DNA of 64,000 bases from Chitinophaga solisilvae (GTDB lineage: Bacteria; Bacteroidota; Bacteroidia; Chitinophagales; Chitinophagaceae): the NCBI RefSeq assembly GCF_009928525.1, contig NZ_JAABOK010000007.1, positions 310,001 to 374,000 of the forward strand, written 5' to 3'. Under the pieces are notes generated by a model, which saw only the letters and a list, made by a program, of their open reading frames with translations, searched no databases and was not told where the DNA came from. This document shows positions 42,861 through 50,704 of this stretch, piece after piece; the stretch's first letter is position 1; every line of letters starts with the position of its first letter. A program made the translations under genes and the position numbers.

Positions 42861-44813
42861 ATGCAACTTTATTGCAACTCATTAACAGAATATAAACGAC
42901 TGGCAACGCTGGAAGTAAAAGTAGGTGATCTGACCATCGGAAATTTCAATCCTATCAGGATTCAGACGATGACCACTACAGACACTATGGATACAGCCGG
43001 CACAGTGGCACAGTCTATCCGCTGCATCGAAGCAGGTGCAGAACTGGTGCGTATTACAGCACCCAGTAAAAAGGAAGCTGAAAATCTTCTGAATATAAAA
43101 AATGAACTGCGTAGAAAAGGTTATACCACTCCGCTTGTGGCCGATATACACTTTACCCCCAATGCAGCGGAAATAGCCGCCCGCATTGTAGAAAAGGTAC
43201 GTGTCAATCCCGGCAACTATGTGGATAAAAAGAAGTTCGAAACGCTGGATTACACAGACATTGAATATCAGGAGGAAATTGACCGCATCAGGGAAAAGTT
43301 TACGCCTCTGGTAAGCATCTGTAAGGAATATGGTACCGCCATGCGTATCGGCACCAACCACGGCTCGCTGAGCGACCGTATCATGAGCCGCTACGGCGAC
43401 ACGCCTATGGGCATGGTGGAAAGCGCCATGGAATTCCTGCGCATCGCGGAAGATCTGCACTACCGTAACATCGTGCTGAGTATGAAAGCCAGCAACCCGC
43501 AGGTAATGGTACAGGCCTACCGCCTGCTGGTGCAAACCATGCAGCAAGAGCTGGGCCACTGCTACCCGCTGCACCTGGGTGTTACAGAAGCCGGCGATGG
43601 AGAAGACGGCCGTATCAAATCGGCCATCGGTATAGGCACCCTCCTGGAAGACGGCGTGGGCGACACTATCAGGGTATCGCTGACAGAAGATCCTGAATTT
43701 GAACTGCCTGTTTGCCGGGATATCATCAGTCGCTACACACACCGCGAAGCCGGCAAACCCGCATCTGCACAGCCGGTAGGCACACTCCCCTACTCTCCTT
43801 ATTCCTACAAACGCCGCGAAAGTCTGGTAGTGGATAATACCGGAGATAAACACGTGCCTGTGGTCGTAGCTGATTTTAAAGATGCCGCTGCCCTGCAACC
43901 GGCAGACCTCAACGCTATCGGCTATACGTACGATGAGCCGTCTGACAAATGGAATATTGCAGATGCCGCAGCAGACTACATTTACACCGGCTCGCAGGCA
44001 CCCGCCTTCGCCTTGCCCGGAACACTGCAGGTAATCACTGATGTAGCTCACTGGCGCACCCTGGCAGACAAGGAATCATATGTACCTTACTTCACGGCCG
44101 CACAATACCTGGAAAACAACACCGGCGGTAAAAAGAATATCGTAGCCATCAGCTGCGATGACCTTGATACCACCGATAATACCCGCCTGTTTACCGCCCT
44201 GCAGCAGCAGGCTACAGGCGTTATCCTGGCGGCATATGCCACCGGAAGTAATGCTATGGCTGCCATCAGGCAACTGTTTATCATCCTGGCAGAAAAAAAT
44301 ATAGGCGTTCCCGTTATCATACACAGCATCAGTCCCCGGTCCGCCATGGACGAACACCTGATCCATCATGCCACAGAAGCCGGCGCACTCCTGCTCGATG
44401 GCTTCGGAGACGGATTATGGCTGACCAACCACGGACAGGACGCTACCCAGCACAGCACATTGAATAATATTGCTTTCGGGATATTACAGGCTACCCGTAC
44501 CCGCATCTCCAAAACAGAATATATTTCCTGCCCGTCCTGCGGCCGCACGCTGTTTGATTTACAGGAAACCACCGCCCGCATCCGGGCAGTGACCCATCAC
44601 CTGAAAGGCGTTAAAATCGCCATCATGGGCTGTATTGTGAACGGCCCCGGTGAAATGGCAGATGCCGACTTCGGATATGTAGGCAGCGGCGTGGGTAAAA
44701 TAACACTGTACCGGGGTAAGGAAATCGTGAAACGCGGCCTTAACAGCGACGTTGCCGTGAATGAACTGATTGACCTGATCCGCGAAAATGGCATGTGGGT
44801 AGAAAAACAATAA
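42861..44813 (+). CDS. ispG: (E)-4-hydroxy-3-methylbut-2-enyl-diphosphate synthase, long form
   Basis: [4Fe-4S] enzyme of the MEP isoprenoid pathway. The N-terminal TIM barrel is clear (NPIRIQTMTTTDT, LVADIHFTPNAA, IGTNHGSLSDRI, LGVTEAGDGEDGRIKSA). The C-terminal cluster domain has CPSCGRTLFDLQ and GCIVNGPGEMADADFGYVG. At 650 residues it carries the large middle insertion (about residues 285-530) known from plants, Chlamydiae and Bacteroidota. It has its own promoter, and the small secreted protein gene follows after 76 nt. Confidence 0.95.
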   Translation: MQLYCNSLTEYKRLATLEVKVGDLTIGNFNPIRIQTMTTTDTMDTAGTVAQSIRCIEAGAELVRITAPSKKEAENLLNIKNELRRKGYTTPLVADIHFTPNAAEIAARIVEKVRVNPGNYVDKKKFETLDYTDIEYQEEIDRIREKFTPLVSICKEYGTAMRIGTNHGSLSDRIMSRYGDTPMGMVESAMEFLRIAEDLHYRNIVLSMKASNPQVMVQAYRLLVQTMQQELGHCYPLHLGVTEAGDGEDGRIKSAIGIGTLLEDGVGDTIRVSLTEDPEFELPVCRDIISRYTHREAGKPASAQPVGTLPYSPYSYKRRESLVVDNTGDKHVPVVVADFKDAAALQPADLNAIGYTYDEPSDKWNIADAAADYIYTGSQAPAFALPGTLQVITDVAHWRTLADKESYVPYFTAAQYLENNTGGKKNIVAISCDDLDTTDNTRLFTALQQQATGVILAAYATGSNAMAAIRQLFIILAEKNIGVPVIIHSISPRSAMDEHLIHHATEAGALLLDGFGDGLWLTNHGQDATQHSTLNNIAFGILQATRTRISKTEYISCPSCGRTLFDLQETTARIRAVTHHLKGVKIAIMGCIVNGPGEMADADFGYVGSGVGKITLYRGKEIVKRGLNSDVAVNELIDLIRENGMWVEKQ

Positions 44814-44889
44814 TTAAATATTGCTTAAAATCAGACAGGCCGGGTGATTCTGGTAAGTAAATTGCTTAATTTTTGGTAAAACATACTTT

Positions 44890-45213
44890 ATGAAAAAGTT
44901 CCTTACCGGGATGCTGGCATTATTCATGGGAGCATCCGTAGCAATGGCCCAGGCGCCCGCTGCAACACCTGCCAAAAAAGAAGCTAAAGTTGCCAAAACT
45001 AAAATTGAACAGACTTCAGCACCTAAAGCCAAAGCAGAAGCCAAACCAGTTGTCACCGCCAAAGGCGATACCCATCTGAAAAAAGATGGTACCCCCGACA
45101 AAAGATTTAAAACAAACAAAGACGCAGCCTCCGAAGGCCCAAAGAAAAAAGACGGCACCCCGGATATGCGCTTCAAATCAAATAATAAAGAGGCCGGCAA
45201 GAAAAAAGCATAG
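44890..45213 (+). CDS. Small secreted Lys/Ala-rich protein with repeated KKDGTPDxRFK motif
   Basis: 107 residues. Signal peptide MKKFLTGMLALFMGASVAMAQ, then a basic Ala/Lys-rich stretch. Two copies of one motif follow, HLKKDGTPDKRFKTNK and PKKKDGTPDMRFKSNN. The protein ends in GKKKA. It is strongly basic and probably periplasmic or surface-bound. I recall similar motif-bearing small proteins in related genomes but no assigned function. Element H8 begins at the base right after its stop codon. Confidence 0.75.
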   Translation: MKKFLTGMLALFMGASVAMAQAPAATPAKKEAKVAKTKIEQTSAPKAKAEAKPVVTAKGDTHLKKDGTPDKRFKTNKDAASEGPKKKDGTPDMRFKSNNKEAGKKKA

Positions 45214-45417
45214 TTATTTGATTATTTAATTATTTGAGATTTGATTATTTGATTGACGGATTTTGGAATTTTTTGATTTTGGAATTTATTAATGCACCAA
45301 AGATCTAAGCGTAATTATTCGCTTAAGTCTTCTCTGCATTAATAAATTCCAAAATCAAAAAATTCCAAAATCCGTCAATCAAATAATCAAATCTCAAATA
45401 ATTAAATAATCAAATAA
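45214..45417. repeat. Long composite inverted repeat element H8, 3' of the Lys-rich protein gene
   Basis: Arms 45214-45311 and 45320-45417 (98 nt each). The outer 83 bp are perfect, then an internal mismatch, then AGATCTAAGCG/CGCTTAAGTCT closes on an 8-nt loop. The outer part is A-type (ATTTGAGATTTGATTATTTG). A middle block GATTTTGGAATTTTTTGATT is unique to this copy. It starts directly after the stop codon. Confidence 0.96.
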
Positions 45418-45433
45418 AACTTACATTTATTCC

Positions 45434-46327
45434 ATGTTCGATTTCAGACTCAAAGTATTTTATACGGTGGCCAAAAGACTCAGCTTTACCAAAGCTGCAG
45501 AGGAACTGTATATTTCACAACCCGCAGTGACCAAACATATTCATGAACTGGAGCAGCAGCTGGGCATGGCTTTGTTTGAAAGAATAGGGAACAGGATTAA
45601 ACTGACGCGCGCCGGCCAGCTGGTGATGCATCATGCAGAAATTATCTTTACTGATTACCGCAACCTGGAATATGACATCAATCAGTTGAAACATACCCAG
45701 GGCGGGCTGCTGGCAATAGGCGCCAGTACTACCATTGCACAGTACCTGCTGCCGCCGCTGCTCGCAAAATTCAACCAGCGCTACCCGGATGTTAAAACCT
45801 CGCTGACCAACGGCAATACCGAACAGATAGAACAGGCGCTGTTTGAAAAAAGTATACTGTTAGGAATCATAGAAGGCAGCTCCAAAAATCCGCTGCTGAA
45901 ATATGTAGAATTCGCGAAAGATGAAATTGTACTGGTAGGCAATGCCAGTCATCCTTATGGTAAGGGAGAACCGCTTACTCCCGCCGATCTGAAAACCATT
46001 CCCCTGCTGATGCGGGAACATGGCTCCGGTACCCTGGAAGTAATCACAGATGAACTTAAACGGCTGAAAATCAAGATCACAGACCTGAATGTGGCCATGT
46101 ATATGGGCAGTACCGAAAGTATTAAATCATATCTGCGGCATTCTCCCTGTGCAGCGTTTATTTCGTTACAGGCTGTGCAGCGGGAGCTGCAGACAGGCGA
46201 GTTCACTGTTATACCTATCAGGAATTTCCGGATAACGCGGAAGCTGCACTTCACCTACCTGCAAGGGCTGCAGGACAAACTGGCGCAGCTTTTTATTAAA
46301 TTCTCCCGGCAGCATATTACCGAATAG
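45434..46327 (+). CDS. LysR family transcriptional regulator
   Basis: 297 residues. The N-terminal winged helix-turn-helix is typical (FYTVAKRLSFTKAAEELYIS, QPAVTKHIHELEQQLGMALF, RAGQLVMHHAEII). The LysR substrate domain follows (GGLLAIGASTTIAQYLLPPL, the region LLGIIEGSSKNPLLKYVEF). It resembles the CysB/CysL-like branch but the target is unknown. The 3' end overlaps the convergent acetyltransferase gene by 11 nt. Element H8 lies just upstream, so its promoter must be very close or inside the repeat. Confidence 0.92.
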   Translation: MFDFRLKVFYTVAKRLSFTKAAEELYISQPAVTKHIHELEQQLGMALFERIGNRIKLTRAGQLVMHHAEIIFTDYRNLEYDINQLKHTQGGLLAIGASTTIAQYLLPPLLAKFNQRYPDVKTSLTNGNTEQIEQALFEKSILLGIIEGSSKNPLLKYVEFAKDEIVLVGNASHPYGKGEPLTPADLKTIPLLMREHGSGTLEVITDELKRLKIKITDLNVAMYMGSTESIKSYLRHSPCAAFISLQAVQRELQTGEFTVIPIRNFRITRKLHFTYLQGLQDKLAQLFIKFSRQHITE

Positions 46328-46841
46328 GGCGCAATTCCCCGCGTAACAGCCGCCACTGTATCATTTCCCCTGTCATACCATTTTCCTGCATACCCAGTTT
46401 TTCCAGTACCCTGCGCGAGGCGGTATTGGTGACATCGCATTCCGCTACTACTTTTTTCACATGTGGCTGCTGAAATGCCCAGTGAACCAGGGCGGTGGCT
46501 GCCTCCTGCATATAGCCCCGGTCGCGGAACTGCGGTAACAGGGAATAGCCTATCTCCACCACGCCGTTTTTATCAGGGCGGCCTTTAAACCCCACATCCC
46601 CGATCAGGGTTTTATCTTTCGCATCAATGATGACCCATAGCAGCCATGGAAATGCTTTAGGATCGTCCTGCAGGGTTTCTATCAGGTGAGGCAGCTGTTC
46701 TTTCAGGTCCGCCAGTGGCCATTCCGGCGGAATGCGTGCCTGCAGGGATTCCGCTGCGTGCGGATCCTGCAGATAAATTTCCGTTATAACGGGCAGCCGG
46801 CATGGGAATACCAGCAGCCTGGATGTTTGAAGGGGTAACAT
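46317..46841 (-). CDS. GNAT family N-acetyltransferase (RimJ/RimL-like)
   Basis: 174 residues of the Acetyltransf_3 type. Visible: LQTSRLLVFPCRLP at the start, GDVGFKGRPDKNGVVEIGYS, the acetyl-CoA loop QFRDRGYMQEAATALVHWAF and TNTASRRVLEKLGMQENG. The substrate is unknown (protein N-terminus or small molecule). It lies 30 nt downstream of the MBL hydrolase gene on the same strand. Confidence 0.88.
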   Translation of the reverse strand: MLPLQTSRLLVFPCRLPVITEIYLQDPHAAESLQARIPPEWPLADLKEQLPHLIETLQDDPKAFPWLLWVIIDAKDKTLIGDVGFKGRPDKNGVVEIGYSLLPQFRDRGYMQEAATALVHWAFQQPHVKKVVAECDVTNTASRRVLEKLGMQENGMTGEMIQWRLLRGELRPIR

Positions 46842-46871
46842 AAACAGGTAGTTATAGCAATAATAAATGTG

Positions 46872-47627
46872 CTACCAGTTACCGGATTTCAATCCGGCGG
46901 TATCCAGTGTTTCTCCCGGTTTCATCACATGAATCTGTAACCGTCCGAGGTCTTCAGTAAGTTCTTTAAATCGTTCGGGCGTTCCCGTGAGGGTCGGCAT
47001 TGTTCCGTAATGGCAGGGTATCACGTGCCTGACTTTCAGCAGGCGGGTAGCGAAAGCAGCTTCCAGTGGCCCCATTGTAAAGCGGTCGCCTATCGGCAGG
47101 ATGGCGATATCCGGTTCATAAATTTCTCCTATCAGGGCCATATCCCCGAAAACAGAGGTATCGCCGGCATAATATACGGAAGTATCGTCGCTCATCCACA
47201 CGATAAAGCCGTTGGAGGCGTGGGTATAGCCAATTTTACCATCCGGCAGGTATACCTGTGCAAAGTGGAATGCATTGGTCATGGTCACCTTGGTATTCAG
47301 TACGGAGACGGTACCGCCTGCGTTCATGGGTTCGAACACGGATTCCGGTATACCATTTTCCAGAAGGAACAGGCGCACGATGGGGTTGGCAATAACTTTG
47401 GGCGAGCTGTTACGGATGATGTCCATAATCTTTGCGTCCAGATGGTCCCGGTGCCCATGGGTCAGCAGGATGAGGTCAATTTTTTCCGGAATGGTATATC
47501 CGGCGGGAAGAGCCGGATTACCGGTAAACCAGGGATCTATCAGAATGATTTTCCCTTCAGGCGTCGTTAGTTGAAAACTGGCGTGTCCGATAAACAGGAT
47601 CTGGGCGTGTTGCGTGCTCATAGTCAT
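46872..47627 (-). CDS. MBL-fold metal-dependent hydrolase (UPF0173 type)
   Basis: 251 residues. The metallo-beta-lactamase metal motif is LLTHGHRDHLDAK (HxHxDH), preceded by FIGHASFQLTTPEGKIILID and DPWFTGNPALP. Later ligands lie in YYAGDTSVFGDM and HVIPCHYGT. The substrate is unknown. Met residue 3 is an alternative start. Probably co-transcribed with the GNAT gene after it. Confidence 0.87.
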   Translation of the reverse strand: MTMSTQHAQILFIGHASFQLTTPEGKIILIDPWFTGNPALPAGYTIPEKIDLILLTHGHRDHLDAKIMDIIRNSSPKVIANPIVRLFLLENGIPESVFEPMNAGGTVSVLNTKVTMTNAFHFAQVYLPDGKIGYTHASNGFIVWMSDDTSVYYAGDTSVFGDMALIGEIYEPDIAILPIGDRFTMGPLEAAFATRLLKVRHVIPCHYGTMPTLTGTPERFKELTEDLGRLQIHVMKPGETLDTAGLKSGNW

Positions 47628-47681
47628 CTGGCTTTTTTACCTTATCTAAATATACTATTTCTCTCACATGAAAGTTGCCAA

Positions 47682-47719
47682 ATAAAAAATCCTGCCCGGT
47701 AATTAAACCAGGCAGGATG
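47682..47719 (-). terminator. Intrinsic terminator of the lipocalin-like gene
   Basis: ATCCTGCC (47689-47696) pairs with GGCAGGAT (47711-47718) plus inner GGT/ACC pairs. The minus strand continues into TTTTTTATT. Confidence 0.75.
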
Positions 47720-47741
47720 CTTTTGTATAAACGGGTAAAGT

Positions 47742-48233
47742 TTATCTGCGTTGTAATGTATAGATGATAGCGGCGGATTTACCTTCAAAGCTCACATTTG
47801 CTCTCCAGGTCATGGTGCTGCCGGCGCCCATTACCTGTACATAATAGCCATCAGCCACATTTTTAGCTTTGGTACCGCTGATCAGCTTTTTAAAACCGAA
47901 CATGGTAACACCGCCTTGTTTGCTGAGCGTCCAGACGATATTCTGTGTAGCCGGGCTGCAGCCGCTTTCGGAAGAAGAAAGCGTATAGGAGCCATTAGCA
48001 TTGTTATCCGGTAATACCCACTGGCTGCCTACGAAGCATTTGGCTTCGGCCTGATCAAAAACAGTTACTTTGGCGTTTTCGGGGATACCTTCATATTTAA
48101 CATCAGATAAGATCCAGTTTCCTTTAACTGACGCTTTGTTAATGTCGGTGGTAACACCTTGTTTGGGGGAGCAGGAAGTTCCTGCTATAGCGATCAGGGC
48201 CAGAAATAATGCTGCTAATGATAAATTTTTCAT
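47742..48233 (-). CDS. Lipocalin-like lipoprotein
   Basis: 163 residues. ATG 48233 starts a lipoprotein signal (MKNLSLAALFLALIAIAGTSC); the longer frame to 48284 is rejected for that reason. The mature part resembles small lipocalin-like domains of Bacteroidota (VKGNWILSDVKYEG, CFVGSQWVLPDNNANGSYTL, QGGVTMFGFK). The ligand is unknown. It lies downstream of the third sigma/anti-sigma unit on the same strand. Confidence 0.78.
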   Translation of the reverse strand: MKNLSLAALFLALIAIAGTSCSPKQGVTTDINKASVKGNWILSDVKYEGIPENAKVTVFDQAEAKCFVGSQWVLPDNNANGSYTLSSSESGCSPATQNIVWTLSKQGGVTMFGFKKLISGTKAKNVADGYYVQVMGAGSTMTWRANVSFEGKSAAIIYTLQRR

Positions 48234-48356
48234 GGGAAATGAATTTGTATGTTTAATGCCTGTGTATTCAACAGCTGTAATCAAATAAGGTTTATAACAG
48301 CCTGAAATGCGCTGGCAAGTTCAGCATTTACAATAAACGTACCAAATGAAAAATTA

Positions 48357-48857
48357 TCATCCCGGGATAACTGACTGAACCGCGGGGATGGCCGGTGTTT
48401 TCAGTCTGATGAGAATGTCTTCGAGTTTTTCTGTCCGTTTATGAAAATACCAGGTACTGGCAGCGAGGGACATTGCCAGTACACAAACGGCGATGAATGC
48501 ACAGCGCCACCAGATGCTTACTTCTATCCGGCGGTTCCAGCCGCCTGGCTTCACATGAATATATTCAGGCTCATCGTTCCGGGGCGGGCGGGTTTTTGTG
48601 CTGTAAGTACGGTAATGTTTCCCTCCGCTGTAATTCCGGTGGATGCTTTGCATTACTTCATCCTTGAGGGCGTATGGCGGGTCTACGGCTTCTTCCAGCA
48701 GCTTTCTTTCTATTTTCAACTCAACTGCGGCAATCTCCTGTTCAAGAATAGGGAATTGCTGACGAAGGTACGCGAGTTCTTGCTCCTGCTCAGTTGTGGC
48801 AAGGCCAAGTAAAAAACGCTCTATTACCCCACTGTCTATGTAGTCTCGTAAATTCAA
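48357..48857 (-). CDS. Anti-sigma-like membrane protein (second paralogue)
   Basis: 166 residues. The N-terminal ~70 residues (YIDSGVIERFLLGLATTEQE, LAYLRQQFPILEQEI, DPPYALKDEV) match those of the neighbouring protein at 48991 (YIESGIIESYVLGLATEAET). One membrane helix lies at about 118-138, then a short C-terminal tail that may coil. No zinc motif. It probably arose by tandem duplication of an anti-sigma gene and may bind the sigma factor at 49461 or another one. Confidence 0.7.
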   Translation of the reverse strand: MNLRDYIDSGVIERFLLGLATTEQEQELAYLRQQFPILEQEIAAVELKIERKLLEEAVDPPYALKDEVMQSIHRNYSGGKHYRTYSTKTRPPRNDEPEYIHVKPGGWNRRIEVSIWWRCAFIAVCVLAMSLAASTWYFHKRTEKLEDILIRLKTPAIPAVQSVIPG

Positions 48858-48990
48858 GCCACGGATTTAAGGAACGACTGCCGTTAATATAAATTTTATC
48901 CTCTATATCTTTATAGATACGGTACCGTATGATTTGCGGATTCTAAAGTTGAGAAAATAATTTTAATTAAACGGACTATCGCCATCAAAA

Positions 48991-49470
48991 TTATAACTGA
49001 TGGCTGTTTTTCTGCTGCACTTGCACATATATGGCAGTCACCTGTTTTGGTTCTTCTTTTTCTTTCTGCTGGCGGTATTTCAGGTAATAGAAGATGGCAA
49101 AAAAGAGGAAAATTTTGGACAGTATGAAGATGATGATAAAAAATATTTTCCACCAGCGGTGAACAGAGATATGGCTGCCGTCTTTCGGCTGTATGTTAAT
49201 AAAGGTATAGTTGGAGGAGGAATCCCCATAGCCGGCGCCGGCATATTCCCAGCGCGCCCTTTGCAGGATGCGGTCTTTTACTTCCATTGGCGGCAGTACT
49301 GCCTCATCGAAAGCTGCTTTCTCCAGGCGTCTTTCCACGAGATCTACTTCTGTATCCAGTTCAGGATACAGCTTTCTCATATGTTGCAGCTCCTCCGTTT
49401 CTGCTTCAGTGGCGAGCCCTAAAACATAAGATTCGATAATACCGCTTTCTATGTAAAATTTTAGTTCCAA
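48991..49470 (-). CDS. Anti-sigma-like membrane protein (first paralogue)
   Basis: 159 residues. An N-terminal helical module (YIESGIIESYVLGLATEAET, LQHMRKLYPELDTEVDLVER, EAVLPPMEVKDRIL), one membrane helix at about 108-130 (IFFIIIFILSKIFLFFAIFYY) and a short Lys/Glu-rich tail. It overlaps the upstream sigma gene by 10 nt, so the two are translationally coupled, as expected for an anti-sigma factor. Confidence 0.78.
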   Translation of the reverse strand: MELKFYIESGIIESYVLGLATEAETEELQHMRKLYPELDTEVDLVERRLEKAAFDEAVLPPMEVKDRILQRARWEYAGAGYGDSSSNYTFINIQPKDGSHISVHRWWKIFFIIIFILSKIFLFFAIFYYLKYRQQKEKEEPKQVTAIYVQVQQKNSHQL

Positions 49471-49973
49471 TTATCTTTTAAGAATTTTCTGAAAGCCTTC
49501 ATGGACGCTCCCAGTATTTCATTTACCTCCGTTTCCGGCATTCCCAGCATACGGGCAATCGTTGCGACGGACAGTCCTTTAAAATAGCTTAGCCTGAACA
49601 CCTGCTGTTCGGAGGCAGGTAATAGTATATAGAATTGTTGTAAAATTCCTTCTTCACGTTTCATCAGCTCCGTACCGGTCAATGCTGTATCCGGTATTGC
49701 TTCCTGAATAGACAACTCCCTTGTTTTACGCATTAGCCAGGCAAACAAAGTACGGTAGCCGGATGAACTGAATGATTCAATGTGTTGAAAAGCCCAGGTA
49801 AAAACCCTTACCATCACATCATTGGCCCTGTCTTTTATAGGCACCAACTGTAGCACAATACCATAAATACCAGCTGCGTAGCGGTCATACAACAGTTCCT
49901 TTGCTGTCTGATCCCCTTTCGTCAACCTTTCAATAAGCACTTGCTCACTAATATGTGTCAGATCTCTCCGCAA
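49461..49973 (-). CDS. ECF-type RNA polymerase sigma factor
   Basis: 170 residues with region 2 (LLYDRYAAGIYGIVLQLVP, DVMVRVFTWAFQHIESF, TLFAWLMRKTRELSIQEAI) and region 4 (LLPASEQQVFRLSYFKGLSV, ATIARMLGMPETEVNEIL). First gene of a unit with two paralogous anti-sigma-like genes and possibly the lipocalin-like lipoprotein. Confidence 0.9.
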   Translation of the reverse strand: MRRDLTHISEQVLIERLTKGDQTAKELLYDRYAAGIYGIVLQLVPIKDRANDVMVRVFTWAFQHIESFSSSGYRTLFAWLMRKTRELSIQEAIPDTALTGTELMKREEGILQQFYILLPASEQQVFRLSYFKGLSVATIARMLGMPETEVNEILGASMKAFRKFLKDNWN

Positions 49974-50080
49974 AAACGAAAAAAAGTTGTGCTACCCAAT
50001 TTTAAGAATGCTAATATATAGCTTTCTGTAATAGGATCCATTTCTACTTATCAACAGGAAAAGCTGAAATGGACAACAAT

Positions 50081-50581
50081 TTACAGCTCCATACGGTAAA
50101 GCCAGTACTGCTGCCCCAGTGCAACCGGCAACTCCCGTACCAGTTCAAATCCAAGCTGGTCGTACATCCGGCGCGCTTCCGGCATGAGGGTGCTGGTATG
50201 CAGCCCCAGGATTTTTTCTCCGGCGGCCCGCGCCTGCACGATGGCCATTTCCATCAGTTGCCGGCCGATGCCTCTTCTTCTGAAGTCAGGATGTACCGCC
50301 AGCCGGCGGATATAGGCCCAGTCTGCCGGATATACCGGCGTAGCCTTACCGGCAGGCACCAGAAATACCACTCCCACCAGTTGTTCTCCGGTGCTGCAGA
50401 TAAAAGTGCGGGCTTCTGCCATTAATACCGCCAGCAACTTTTCATCTCCCTGGTTGCGCAGCAGCGTTTCCCGGTGTTCCGGCGCCAGCTGTGCCGCAAA
50501 GGAGGCGTAACTGATGCAGGAAAGCTCCAGGATACCCGCACGGTCAGCAGCAGTAGCCTCCCCATATTGCAGTGATATCAT
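50081..50581 (-). CDS. GNAT family N-acetyltransferase
   Basis: 166 residues. ATG 50581 is preferred (MISLQYGEATAADRAGILEL); the frame extends to 50617 through an inverted repeat and promoter region. The acetyl-CoA binding loop is VHPDFRRRGIGRQLMEMAI, followed by LHTSTLMPEARRMYDQLGF. The substrate is unknown. Divergent from the CoA-transferase gene. Confidence 0.85.
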   Translation of the reverse strand: MISLQYGEATAADRAGILELSCISYASFAAQLAPEHRETLLRNQGDEKLLAVLMAEARTFICSTGEQLVGVVFLVPAGKATPVYPADWAYIRRLAVHPDFRRRGIGRQLMEMAIVQARAAGEKILGLHTSTLMPEARRMYDQLGFELVRELPVALGQQYWLYRMEL

Positions 50582-50603
50582 AGTCTGTGATTTAACAGGC
50601 CCG

Positions 50604-50631
50604 CCAACAAATAACACGGCCCGTTTGTTGG
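50604..50631. promoter_or_regulatory. Perfect inverted repeat CCAACAAA-n12-TTTGTTGG
   Basis: An 8-bp perfect inverted repeat in the divergent gap between the acetyltransferase and CoA-transferase genes. The spacing fits a dimeric repressor site. No regulator gene lies beside it. Confidence 0.4.
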
Positions 50632-50681
50632 AATAAAATTACGATATGATTTTACTCATATTTATTCTTTCGAACCCTTGA

Positions 50682-50689
50682 TAAATTTG
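50682..50689 (+). promoter_or_regulatory. -7 promoter element of the CoA-transferase gene
   Basis: TAAATTTG, exact consensus, 15 nt before ATG 50705. It overlaps the alternative start at 50678, which supports 50705 as the true start. Confidence 0.5.
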
Positions 50690-50704
50690 TTCAAAACTAT
50701 CAGG

